Below, piece by piece: positions 32,120 to 45,500 of a stretch of 64,000 nucleotides of DNA. The DNA comes from Podarcis raffonei. Lineage: Eukaryota; Chordata; Lepidosauria; Squamata; Lacertidae. Position 1 is the first letter of the stretch, and the number at the start of each line of letters is the position of its first letter. The stretch lies in the NCBI RefSeq assembly GCF_027172205.1, contig NC_070616.1:14684001-14748000 (forward strand), in the 5' to 3' direction. A program made the position numbers and the translations under genes. The notes below the pieces were generated by a model that worked only from the letters and a program-made list of their open reading frames with translations, ran no database searches and was not told where the DNA came from.

Positions 32120-34060
32120 CTTTGTTGCGTGGTTTTTCTCCCCTTCCCTTTCTCCTTCGCTACAACTCTTCCTGCATTGCAGGGGGTTGGACTAGATGAC
32201 CCAAAGGTCCTCTTCCAACTCTACAATTCTGTTGAACAAGTTCTCCCACAAGGGCGGGCAGCCGGATCCTCCTTCCATCACACCCTCTTGATGTGCCGGA
32301 CTCCTAACTCTCAGCATGCCAGGAATTTGAGGGCCCTATCAGAAGGGTAGATTTGTGTATGGTGTACAATCTCACACACACTCAAAACCACATTCATGGT
32401 TTAATGAATAAAATAAACTTGGGTTAGCTCCTGTACAGTTTTCACTGAGGGTAGCTGCTGGCAGCCATTTTGTCCAAGGGTAAATCCTGAGGAGAATTTT
32501 GGAAAGCACCCACACCTGAGAATCTAAGCTTTGATAACAAACTGGGAAATCAAGTTGCTAGTCCTTATGGTTTGAAGCTGAGGGGTGGGAAATGCTGTGG
32601 GTGGCAGCACACTGCAACTTAAACGAGTGTTTAAAACACTTTTGTACTGTATTCACAAGTGAATGTGAGGGGAGAGGTTTGGCAGCCTGCTGTGGTGTAA
32701 GGTGTTCTGAGGAAAATGTAGGCCTTCACATTCATTCCTAACAAAATTTCAGTTCAAGAGAAGGGGAGAAGATTATGGGTATCCCCTGCCTTCGGAAAGA
32801 CCCCACTAGTCCTGTTTTTAATTGTTTTCTCAGTGGTCTAGCTGTCAAAGTGCACTTGTGAATGAGGCCTGAACAGCTTCCTAGTACAGAAGCTTTATTA
32901 TAACAGGGTCCTTGAACAAAAAATGAGGCTTCACAAAGGAAAATATAAGCAAGAGGCTGAAAAGATGTCTCTGCCCCAAGGCACTTGCAATTTTAATATA
33001 ACAGGATGGGCGTCTGAGGAAAGCATTGCAGCAGAATTGGGTGGTACCACCACCCGGGGAATGATGGGATTACAATAATAAAACAAAAAAATTAACTGGA
33101 AAAAAACACTTTAAAAGCACCTACTTAAAATCTTAATGATTAAAATCAGTGGTAAACTAAAAACCAGATTAAAACACATGTCAACACACTACATATCTGG
33201 GTAGGCTTGCCTTAACAATGTTTTTTAGCAGTCGACAAAAAGAGTACAATAAATGCTATTGTCTGGTGTTTAATAGGCAGGGAGTTCTGAAGTGTAGGTA
33301 CCACCACAATAAAAGGTCAATAAATAAATATCATAAAAGCATCAAAATGTAAGGGCAGAGTGTCTTTAAGCACACACAAAGTATCTCTCTTCTTGAAAAG
33401 CACCGCCTTTTCTCTTCGTTTATAAAGACAACAAATACAAAGCAGGAAAATATAAAGAACGCATGAAAGGCACAGACTTTGCCCTCACCTTGCAATCCAA
33501 GCTGCTGATTCTGGTTTGGACCATTTGCATAAATAAGTAACAACTGCTTAACTCCGCAGTCTGCTAATCACTGAACTTGAGTGACAGTAGAAAAAAGAAT
33601 CAATAGGTTTATTGTGGAGTCAGCTTTCCATAGGGAGGCAAAGTTGCGTAGTGGTTAGAGAGTTGCATGAGAACCTGGAAGACCAGGGTTCAAATCCCAA
33701 CTCAGCCACATGAAACTCACTGGGTGACCTTGGACCACTCACTGCTTCTCAGCCTTACCTACCTCACAGGGTTGTTGTGGGGATTAAATGGGTAGATATT
33801 CCCTGACCCTACTTAGTTCCTGGAAATAAATATTTTAAGTCATCCAAATGCCTCTTTTTTAGTCTGTTTTGCTCACTGTGACATATCAAAATGCTGGCAA
33901 AGCTGTGGCACTGCCCTCAAGCAAGATGGCTGCCTCTGCCTCCCCGTGGCGGGAAGTGGGCGTCTCCTGAGCAGACAGACTCGGATTGGCTCCCGACAGT
34001 CAGCTGGGCTGGAGATCAGCCGACTGCCTCTCCAGGCTCAGCAGTGAGCGGGTCAGGCTG
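32120..34060. other. ASL-GUSB intergenic stretch
   Basis: About 1.9 kb separates the two co-directional genes. It begins with a CR1-like 3' end (about 32165-32230), continues with AT-rich sequence without recognisable genes (32250-33600), holds one tRNA-derived SINE (33636-33835), and ends in the GUSB promoter. Confidence 0.7.
33636..33835 (+). repeat. tRNA-derived SINE
   Basis: Head AAGTTGCGTAGTGGTTAGAG and GGGTTCAAATCCC; body TCACTGGGTGACCTTGGACC and CTCACAGGGTTGTTGTGGGG. Confidence 0.8.
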
Positions 34061-34069
34061 TCTGGCAGC
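33890..34069 (+). promoter_or_regulatory. GUSB: GUSB promoter / 5' UTR
   Basis: This is the moderately CpG-rich stretch just before the GUSB start codon. AAGATGGCTGCC at 33923 resembles a YY1 site. No TATA box is apparent. The start ATG at 34070 follows GGCAGC and is the first in frame with the signal peptide. The transcription start is not defined by the sequence. Confidence 0.6.
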
Positions 34070-37000
34070 ATGAAGCTGCTGCTTGTCTGCGCCCTGTGCC
34101 TGGTCCTGGGGTGCTGCCAGCAGGGGGGCGCCCTGGATGGAGGGATGCTGTACCCCCGGGAATCTCCCTCCAGGGAGCTGAAGGAGCTGGGAGGCCTCTG
34201 GAGCTTCAGGGCAGACTGGTCAGAGCGCAGGGACGCGGGGTTTGTGGAAGGCTGGTACAAGAAGCCTCTCTCCCAGGTGAGTGAGCGGAGAAGGCGGGCA
34301 CCATCAAGGTGAGGCGGGATTTTTTTTTAAAGCTGCTGAGAAAATTTTATGAAATAAATAAATTGATTGCAAAAGCAGCGACCTCAAAGCAGTTTACGAA
34401 AAGAAGGAAAGCAATAAGCTTGTCGTGGAACCGTAGAATTGAAGAGGAGGAAGGGACCCCAAGGGTCATCCATTTTGACCCCCTGCAATGCAGGAGCTAC
34501 AGCTAAAGTGTAAGAAACAGTTAAACCCAACCATTGGAAACCTTCAAAAAGAAAAATCATCAATAAGCTGAAAAACCAAACTGAAACAAATGTCGATATT
34601 CTACATGATTCAGTAGGCTTTGCCAAAACAAAAAAGGCACCAAAAAGAGTATAGTGAATTATGGGTTTAATTTTTTAGTTCTTGTTTGATAGCAACATCC
34701 GAGCATCCCTAATGGATCAAGCCAAAAACCCTGTTAACCTAAATAACCAACACAGAGGCTGCCATGGGTGTAGCCGGGGGGGGGCAGGGAGGAGCAGCTG
34801 CCCCCCTAAATAAATAAAAATCAATAAAAATACATAGCAAACTGAGGTTCTGCCCCCCCAAAAAATCCTGGCTACGCCCATGGTTCTGGCTGCCCAGATG
34901 CTTTGAGGGAGCCAAATAGTGGGGGGGGGGAATGCAATGTCCAGTCCCTGTGGTCCCCCCAAACATCTGGTAAACTGCCACTGAATGTGGAGGTTTGACT
35001 TAGCTTTCTGGGCACACAGCCACTGGGTAGATGTGTGCTTTCTGTATTTGTGAACAGTGCACTGGGATCTTTGGAACAGTTTCATTGGAAAGATAGAACC
35101 TGAGAGAGCAAGGAGTTGCCATTGATTGCCCTTCAGCTCCAACAGAAAGGAGAAGTTTCGAATATCAGGAAGTGGCTCAGCATTTCTATGTGCAAGAGTG
35201 AGGAAATGAACTGTTAAGTGGAAAGCTGGTGAAATAATTGTTTCCCCAAAGAGCAGGAGGTAGGCACGTGCATCTGTGAATCAGGAAACAGAAAGGGTGT
35301 TATTTAATGCATTGTTTTATTTCACTGTTCAGCTGAAAAAGTCTTCCAAGAACACTTTGCAAATATCAATATTAAGATAGTCTGTGCCTTTGAGTTTTCC
35401 AAACTCAAGTATGCAACACTAAAGGAAAGGGCATTGGGAGGGAGGAGGGGAAAAACAAACTCAGGCACAGTTGATTGAATAATCACCTGGAATTGAAAGG
35501 TTTTGGAAAAGCAGAATGTGCATGATCATTAGTAACTTGTTAACAGCACTTTAAAAGTCATACTGTGTGCTTCAGAAAAGGTGAGTAAAATCAAATATCG
35601 GGTTTGTAGTTCTCCACTGTTTACACGTTAGAATTTAGGCCAAAGAAAATAGAAATGTAAATAGTGGATTGCATGTGGAAGTGAGCTCTTTGCAGCTTCA
35701 ATGAATGGGAAAGTGCCTGTACATTAGTGCCCTCTACTGGCTTCTGGGTGTAATTGCCACATTTAATATTCCAAACTGATCCTGTACTTTAAATGGAATA
35801 TCCTGAGGCCAAGACATGATTTAGTAGGTCATAGAATCACAGAATTGTAGAGCTGGAAGGGACCCAGACGATCATTCTAGTCCAGGGGTCAGCAAACTTT
35901 TTCAGCAGGGGGCTGGTCTACCGTCCCTCAGACCATGTGGGGGTCCGGACTACATTTTGAAGGGGGAAAATGAACAAATTCCTATGCCCCACAAATAACC
36001 CATTTTTGACGCATTTTAAATAAAAGGACACATTCTACTCATGTAAAAACACGCTGATTCCCGGACCATCCGCGGGCCAGATTTAGAAGGCGATTGGGCT
36101 GGATCCGGCCCCCGGGCCTTAGGTTACCTACCTTTGTTCTAGTCCAGTCAGCTGCAGTGCAGGAATGTGCAGCTGTCCCATATGGGGATTGAACTTGCAA
36201 CCTTGGCATTACCATGCTCTAAGCAACTGAGCTATCCAGAAAAAAATCATAACTTGCTAAGTTGCTCTGCATCAGGCAGATTTTTGAAAGCAGAAGAGCA
36301 GAAAAAAATATGTTGACAACCTAGATAAAAGTTTGCTGGAGTCTGCTTGTTTGTCAGAATGTACAAACTGCTCTAGTTTTGGAGAATATATGAGTGCTAT
36401 GTAGAAATGAATCACAAAATGGAATACAGGTCATAAAACCTAGAAGAATCATGCCCCTGGTATAGCGCTGCATGTCCCAGCTGTAAAACCCCGAATCTTG
36501 TCCCGTAGCAAATTGGCAGCCAGTGCAACCTTTCCAACATGTTTTCAGTGGGTGAACCCAGAGCTGCTGTGTCTGGACCAAATTCCAGACCTGCATGGGA
36601 GAACATCTCTGCCCTGTATGCCCAGCATACCTTCCTTGTCTCTTTCAGTCTGGGCCAGTGATTGACATGCCAGTCCCCGCCAGCTTCAACGAGATCACGC
36701 AAGATCCAAAGCTGCGTCAGTACATCGGCTGGGTTTGGTACGAGAAGGAGGTGTTCCCGCCAGCCCGCTGGCTCCTGAGAGATCCTGGGACACGAGTGGT
36801 GCTCCGGGTTGGCAGTGCAAACTACTACTCGATCGTGGTGAGTATGGGGCTCCCTGGGCAGTGCAGCTCCCCATGGAAGCCTGCCTGGTTTCTGGAACCA
36901 TTGCATTTTTTTATTTTCTGCATTTATGTCCTGCACTCTTCTCCAATAACCCAAGGTGGTGTGTATGGTTCTCTCTCTTCCTCATTTAATTCCCAAAACC

Positions 37001-39467
37001 AACTCTGCGAGGTAGGATAGGCTGAGAGAAGGAGAAGAAGAAGAGGAGGAGTTTGGATTTGATATCCCGCTTTATCACTACCCGAAGGAGTCTCAAAGCG
37101 GCTAACAATCGCCTTTCCCTTCCTCCCCCACAACAAACACTCTGTGAGGTGAGTGGGGCTGAGAGACTTCAGAGAAGTGTGACTGGCCCAAGGTCACCCA
37201 GCAGCTGCATGTGGAGGAGCGGAGACGCGAACCCGGTTCCCTAGATTACGAGTCTATCGCCCCCCCCAGACACACCCAGCGAGCTTCTTCGCCGAGTGAG
37301 GATTTGAACCCAGGCCCTAGTCTGACACTCTAACCACTGCACCACCACTGCCTCTCAAGTTCAGGAATTATTACATGTGAATGAGGAGCCTATGGCCCTC
37401 TGGGTATTGATAGCCAATAGCAAGGGATGCTGGGAGTTGTAGTCCAGCCACAGCTTTCCCGCCATTCCAAGTCATGTGACCTGCATGCCTCCCTTGAGGC
37501 CCCATTGTTTGTTTGGAGTCTTTGCACCTAGACACCCCGTTTTCTTCCATTGTAGTGGGTGAACGGGGTCCAGGTGACTGAGCACGAGGGCGGACACCTC
37601 CCCTTTGAAGCCGAGATCAACCAGCTCCTCCGCGATGCTCCAGGAGAGCCTTGCCGAATCACCATTGCTGTCAACAACACCCTGACTCCCCACACGCTGC
37701 CTCCGGGGACCATCCATTATATGGAGAACGAGTCTATGTGAGTTGAAGGCCTCACTGAGGAACCCAGCAACCCTCTAGCCAAAGATTCTGGGACGTTCTG
37801 TCTAGAACAGGTGAAGGAAGTCACTCTGAAATGCGTTTTGCCTGCTTTTATTCCATTGTGGTCCACTGGTGTAGGGAAGAGGCTTTCTTCTCGCACATAA
37901 TGTTGGGTGTTTTCTTGGGTTTTCCCTCCCCCCCTTAAAAAAAAGGATTAAGCATATTATTTGCAGGAAGAACAATCAATTCAGTTTCCCTCAGTCAGAT
38001 TTTGTAATTTTGTGGAATTTAATCCCAGGTGCTGCAACTTTACCAAGCGGTTTAGGCATGTTGGCATTTCTTATTGGTTTGCTCTCCGTCAGTTGTGAAG
38101 TCTCTTCAGCTGTTGAACTTCCATGTGTTATTACATGTCAGCTGCCTTTTAACTTGTAATGTTACAAACGTTACAGACCAATTATCAAAACCTTCCATAC
38201 CTCAGCTGTTGAAACTGGGTATTATTGGGTACACAATAGCAAAATCAAATATTGCGACTCGCTGAATATTCAAAGAGTTTTTGATGACGGATCAACAGCA
38301 AAATTTGCAGAGAACCGGTAGAAGCACATCTATAATTCTACTCCCTAATCCACTTAAAATAAATCTGTAACATCCATATTTAATGCAAGACTGCAGGAAA
38401 CAACCTCCAGATAAGAACTTATCATTTCAGCGTAAATACGTGGAACCTCAGGTGTTTGGTGAATCAGACCTGGTTGTTTTATCATGCCTTTCAACCCTCA
38501 GTTTCCAAGTGCGGGGATTTCCTATCACCCTCAATGTCTTCTTGAACCCTTCCCCCTTGATCCAGGTACCCCAAAGGCTATTTTGTTCAAAACACACAAT
38601 TTGACTTCTTCAACTACGCTGGGATCCACCGACCTGTCCTGCTGTACACCACCCCCTTGGCCTACATTGATGACATCACTGTGACCACAGACGTGATGGG
38701 AAATGTCGGTAGGTATCTGAAGTGCCAGAGCCAGCGACGCGGACTTATAAAAAATATTGGGGGGGCCCGGGAAAGCTCATGAATAATAAATAAGCTCATG
38801 AATATGCAAATAAAGTGGCGCCGCCTCCTCGTGAGCGAATAGGGGAGAGCGTGCTGCGCCTATTAATCAGCTCCAAAGGAAATTGGGTGGAGCTTTTGCT
38901 CGGGAGGGAGGGCAGGAGGCATGCAGCCCGCCCCCCCTGTGCATTTTGGGCTGGGGGAGGGGCGGCGATGGCGCTCTGCTGGAGGGGCGCCGGAGATTAT
39001 TGGGGGGGCGGAGCCCCCCCAAACGAATTTTTGAGGGGGCTCGGGCCCCCTCAAGCCCCATGGAGTCGGCGCCTATGGCCAGAGCTAAACAGCATTTGGA
39101 AAGTTGGAGGGGGCGGGGACGACGATCCTGCAGTGTCTATGGAGGAAAAGCTTCTCGTGGGAACAAGCTGTTTGTGGCTGGAAACCTGTTAATGATTTCA
39201 CTTATCAAAGTGAAATTCACCTTAGAATATTCTTGCCGTGACATATTCACACCATCTACAACCTCAGGAAGTCTCCAAACGATTGTTTTAGCCTCCAAAT
39301 GGCATCCCACAAGCTAAGGTTTATTTAACCAAACGATGGCCCCAATTCTCTCTCTTCAGAGCCGTTTATACCACAATCTTCACAACAACTTTGTGAGGTA
39401 GGCCGGGGTTGCTTTCCCCAAACTGTTGTGGGAGCAGCAGCTGAGAAAATGGCCTACTTTAGGATGC

Positions 39468-39520
<53 letters not shown>

Positions 39521-42500
39521 TTATTATTTATACCCCGCCCATCTGGCTGGGCTTCCCCAGCCACCCTGGACGGCTTCCAACTGAATATTAAAAACAATAC
39601 AGCATCAGACATTAAAAACTTTCCTAAACAGGACCACTTCTCTAAACAGGGCCGTTCCCTAAACAGGGTTTAAGGGATTCAGTTGGTGGTAGCAGTGGGA
39701 TCCGAAACGGAGTGGTTCTGATTTGTAGCCCACTGTTTTCACCAACTCACCTATTTTGCTTCTGCTGGGACAGGCTTGGTGCAGTATTTGGTTTCAGTCC
39801 GGGGCAGCCCCCGTTACTCCTTGACCCTGACACTGCGTGACCAAGATGGCGTCACTGTGGCAACTGGAAACGGGTCCACTGGCGAGATGAAAGTGGTGAA
39901 CCCTCTACTCTGGTGGCCATACCTGATGCATGAACGTCCTGGATACCTTTACTACCTAAAGGTAACTTAAGCCTTATTTGGACTCAATCCTGGGGGGAGG
40001 GAGGGAGAGAAACAAAGGCACGGATCTTGCATGTGGCTCCTGTCCAGAATCCTCGGATCTGCATGGTCCCCCAGTGGAAAACTAATGTTCTGGCCCCTGC
40101 TCAGGGCTTAGTTGAGTAGGGGAGGATGCTGACTTGAAAATCCAGAAGGCAGGTGTGCATAGCTGAATAGGATTTCCAGTGGTTAAGAGCAATCCAAGGA
40201 AGGGCTCCTGCCTTGCTCTGCCAACAGGAAAAGAAGGGATGGAGGGACACGCAGGGAACTGGCTTTAAACCTCAGTAGAGGTTTGAATAAAGCAGGAGTG
40301 GAAGGAAACTGAGAGGGGGAAAGCGATGGTCTTAAACCATGGCAGAGATTTGAGTGAGCAAGGGGAGACACTGAGGAGAGGGAGCAATGGCAGTTCAAAG
40401 CACGGTTTGAGTCCAGTGAGAAGGGAATTGGGGAATCTGTCTGTACCTCTGGCGTTGCTTAAAACCACTTTTATAAATCTCTGCGTTCCTCCATGCCCGC
40501 TTTACTCAAATTCTAGGGAAGTGCTGTAGCTCAGCAGTAGAGCAGGTTTGATCCCCAGTGGCAGCTCCAGGTAGGGCTGCCCGAAACTCTGGAGAACCGC
40601 TGCCAGCCAGAGTAGACAATGCTGTGGACTAACAATCTGACTTCCTATGATCCTTCCCATCCACAGCCCTTGTGGGAGCCCTCCAGTGAAAAACTCTGCC
40701 AGTTTTGTGGGGCAGTTGTGTTGGGAGGGACAACACACAGAGGGCAGAAGGGGTGTGGTCCCAGCTGCCCAACCGCTGCCGTATCTGATCCTTGCAGCAC
40801 ATTTTTGCCTACTCCTGGGTTGGAGAACGAGGCCTTGGGTTCAAGTCTAGCAAATTCCCTGCAAATTATGCAGGGTGCAGATTACGGGTTACCTTGGCAC
40901 AGCATAGAAATTTCTCCTTCCCCTGATGCTACATCTCAGATTCAGGGGGCTGGTGATTGTTGGGGTGTAAGCTTGCGTGCTCCGACAGCTGATGCAAAAA
41001 GGGTGGCTTTTTTGGACCACAGGTCACGCTTTCTGCCGAGGTGGACGGCACTGTCTCCGAAGACACTTACACGCAGCCGGTAGGCATCCGGACTGTGCAG
41101 GTCACCCGCAACAAGTTCCTAATCAACGGGAAACCGTTCTACTTCCACGGGGTCAACAAGCACGAAGACTCTGATGTGAGGAGTGGCGCCTTGTTTTCGG
41201 ATCTGTTATTGCTGAGCACTGGTGATGGGCTGTGGGGCTGGGTTAAGAAGCAAGATGGGCGTCACCCAGAAACATCTCAACCTGGGTTTAGATCAGTGGT
41301 TCCCAAACTCCCCCACCCCATAAAAAGCATCATTCCGAACTGTGGTTTGCACGGCCCACTAAGGAAGCTAATAACACAATAAAATTCAAAACGGTAATGG
41401 TTAATTGCGCATTTATTCAAAATCCAGTTAAAAGCTATTTAGTTTAATTAATTCAACAAAACCGATGATCCCATGATACCCAATACTGCAGGAAAAATAT
41501 TTTTACACATTCTTAACTTGCAAGTTTATAGCACAAAATATTTATTCGTAATGACTTACCAAACATGGACCTGTCATAGATGTGCCGTAACTAATTTATA
41601 AGAAAATCAACAGCTTGGCTATCTTGTGAGAACTCAGCATTGTAAATACAAACAAACATGGCCCAAGGAAATAGCTTGGGAAGCGATAAGAATGGCAAAA
41701 CTTTAAATACAAAGTGAGGAAAGTGCTTTGCTGTAGACACTAGCGTGGTCAGTCGTAATAAGAGATGGGGCCCATCTCTAGTGCCCCTCTGCTGCCCCCT
41801 TACCTCTTAGTTCCCCCCTAGCTATTCCCACCCTGCCACAGAGTGGTACCACCCAGTTTGGGAACCTTTGGTCTAGATCAGGGGTAGTCAACCTTTTTAC
41901 ACCTACTGCCCACTAATGCATCTTTCTTGATGGTAAGATTTCCTTACCGCCCACCAGTGCTCGATGGAAGGAGGATTCAGCTTGTGCCGTAGAACCCCCA
42001 ACTGCCCACCTAGAATCCTGAAACGCCCACTAGTGGGCGGTAGGGACCAGGTTGACAACCCCTGGTCTAGATGGTTCCGAGCTAGGTGGCCCAACAGTCT
42101 GGCTCTGCATGAAACAGTTTCCCATGTCAAATCAACCCTTCAGACCCATGAGGACTAGAAACTTGCTTTAATCTTGGAGGAGGAGGACCATCACTCAGTG
42201 GCAGCTCAGCTGGAAGCCCAATGTTGGCGAAGGACCATTGCTCTTGCTAACTTGTAGCCTCTCCTGTTTCACCGGGTTTGTTCCCTGTGGCAGATCCGTG
42301 GCAAAGGGCTGGACTGGCCCCTCATCATGAAGGATTTCAACCTCCTGCAGTGGCTGGGCGCCAATTCCTTCCGTACCAGCCACTACCCCTACGCCGAGGA
42401 GATCATGGAGCTTTGTGATGCCTATGGCATTGTGGTGATCGATGAGTCTCCGGCCGTGGGCATGAAGGACAGGTGAGCGAGTGGCGATTTCCCTGAGCTC

Positions 42501-45500
42501 CCCAGTGATTTATAGAGCGATGCGCTGAGGTAATTTGGCAACGGTGGTGAAGTGTTTGGGAATGATTGGCTGAGCTGGCCTCACGTCACAAAGGGGCGGG
42601 GCTGGCCAATGGATCCGAGGCTCCCATTGGCTTGGATGCTCTGAGCCGAGAGGTTGAGTGGAAGCAGATGTACTTTGGGAACTACGGTAAGGGCCTTAGT
42701 AGGCAGGAGGCTGAGGAGGAAGACCGGAATAATTCGGCTGCACATGAGGTGAGGAAGGAGCATGTGAGAATGCCATGGACTGGTTGGATGCAGAGGAATG
42801 GTAGGAGGAAGCAGCTAGGGAACCCCCAAGGGAAGGCTCAGAGCTCAGGGACTGGTGGTGGGATGGTGATGAGTGGTCAGAGGGAAAGAGGTGGTGTCAG
42901 AAGCTGAAGAGGCAACAGGGCTTAGTGAGCTGGGAGAGTATGTGGCAGAGAGAAGTCCAGACTCAGAGGCAGAAGCTGAAGCGAGAGAGGAGGGAGGCCA
43001 AGAGGCAGAGAGGAGTCACAGGTGTCTCCCCCTCCTACTGTGACCAGCTCCTCTCCCTCCTGGTCTAGAACCAAGAGAGGTACAAAGAGGGCGGTGGAGA
43101 GATGGGCAATGTGCAGGCGCAGTCTCCGACTGCTTGGGGGAAACCCTGGAGAAGAAGGGACTTAGGCAGCTGTGGGGAGGCAGGGACTTTCAATCCATGA
43201 GGCAAGACCTACTAGAGATGAGTTGCTGTGCTCATTAGGCCTGACACTCCTGTGCAGATCCTACTTCTGCTAATGAAGAGTTAACTCCAACTTGCATGGT
43301 GTGATTTACTGCTGGGTTGCTCCTTTCAGACCTCTCTTTTGGTATGCCCCACAGAGGACCTTATGGTCTGCAAATAATAACATCTTGGAGATCCCGGGCC
43401 TCAGGGAGATTAGGCTAGCCTTGACCAGGGCCTGGTTGAACGCTCTGCCACAAGAGATCAGGGCCCTGTGGGATTTGACATCTTTCCGCAGGGCCTGCAA
43501 GATGGAGCTGTTCTGCCAGGCCTTTGGTCAGGGCTCAGCCTGACTCCCCTTCTATTTTTGTATAAGAACTAGTATGAAAGAGGCCTCCCAGCATTCTCAC
43601 AGGCCCATATAAGAACAGCGTAAACAGTTGGGCCTGATGAGCATTTACTGTTCCCAACCCTAATCCTGCGGAAAACCATCTAATTGGATTTAAATTTGAT
43701 CCTGACTTGTTTTTAGGAGGTAATTTAATTACCATTGATTTTATACCAATGTTATATATTTGATGTTATATATTTATACCAATGTTATATATTTGATGTT
43801 AGCTTCCCTGAGCCTAGTTTCGGCCAGGAAGGGTGGGATACAAATAAAAGTTGATTATGATTATTATAAAAGAGGCAAAAAGTGTGCTTTATGATGGACC
43901 CCTTGTCCCCCCTTTTTGCTTCTCTCCATTTAAGCATGAACTTTGGTAACAAAAGCCTCCAGCACCACCTCATTGTGATGGAGGAGCTGATCCGCCGGGA
44001 CAAGAACCGTCCCTCAGTCGTGATGTGGTCTGTGGCCAATGAGCCGGCCTCTTGGCTGCCCCCAGCCGGCTACTACTTCAAGTGAGTATCTGCCACACAC
44101 AAAACTGTGCTGTGAAGTCTGTACCCTGGCACTCAGCCTGCCCAAAGTGAACTCAAGTATCACATATATTTACCCAGCAAAGGCACCTTCGTTGACTTAC
44201 TTTTGGCGCCAGGTAAAGACTTCTCGCTTCCCTCAGCCAGGTTTTAATAGACCTGAGGGGATGTTTGACATCAGGCAGGCACCTTTGCTGTGCTTTTTGC
44301 TCCCCAATTAAAACATTATTTATCTAGAGAAAACGCCTCTTCAGACCTGTATAAGTTAGGCATGTTGTATTTCTTCTTAGCTACTCTTGATCACCTTTTC
44401 AAAGTTTTTAACTGTTTATCCGTTAATTAGAATGTTTCTTTTAGTAAACAACTTAGGGAATTGTTTTGTTGTTGTTTTTTACAATCAAACGGTACCTCAA
44501 ACGTTAAATAAATAGATGTTATACATATGTCTCTGTGTTTAACAGTATTGGTAGATGCTTGGAGACCCACAGGTACCAAGTGTTTAACAAGTCCAAAATA
44601 ACAGAGAGGATGGAGGGACACCCGCTATGAGGAAAGGTTGCAGTGTTTGGGACTTTTTAGTTTAGAGAAAAGGTAAGTCAGAGGCAACATGAGAGGAGTT
44701 TATAAAATTACACATGGCATGGAGAAAGCGGATAGAGAAAAGTTTTTCTCCCTCCCTCAGAACAGTAGCACTTATGGACATCCAAGGAAGCTGAATGTTA
44801 AGAGGATTCAGGACAGATAAAAGAACGTCCTTGCAGCGCATAGTTAAACTATGGAACTCCCTCCCACAGGAGGCAGGGATGGCCACCAACTTGGAAGGCT
44901 TTAAAAGAGGATGAGACAAATTCATGGCTATCCATGGCTGCTAGCTGCAAAGGCCATGCTCTGCCTCCACAGTCGCTGGCAGTAATGTGTCTGAATTCCC
45001 GTTACGAGAAACCACAGGAGGGGAGAGGGTTCTTGTGCTCTAATCTCGCTTGGCAGTTTCACATTAAGGGCATCTGGTTGGCCACCATGAGAACAGGATG
45101 CTGAACTAGATGGGACCCTGGCCTGATCCAGCAGGCTCTTCCTATGTTCTCAAGTCTAACGAATAGTTTGTAACGCAAACTAACCTTCCGTCCAGGTTGC
45201 CATGCAGAGCCTCAGAGGTGCAGGAGGGTGGAATCACATGTGGATGAATTAATTCTGCACAGCGAGAAACAGTTGTGGTTTTGTCTGTTTTTCACCCTTT
45301 GCACGCAGGATGGTGATTGCTCACACCAAAGCCACGGACCCCACGCGCCCAGTCACGTTCATCACGAACACCAATTACGCTCTAGATCTTGGAGTAAGCA
45401 CCATCCCCTTTGTCTCTGTTGCTTATTTAATGTTATTTAAGGCTGGGACGCAGATGGCGCTGTGGGTTAAAATACAGAGCCTAGGACTTGCCGATCAGAA

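Larger units (their letters stand above)
34277..36648 (+). other. GUSB: GUSB intron 1
   Basis: 2.4 kb. Holds a CR1-like end (34425-34510), a small palindromic element (34763-34882), and a SINE with nested hAT (35828-36240). 34990-35820 shows nothing named. Confidence 0.75.

Noticed and set aside
36412-36954. 180-codon open frame, minus strand
   Set aside because: It is antisense to GUSB exon 2 and its flanks; the sense strand carries the conserved exon.
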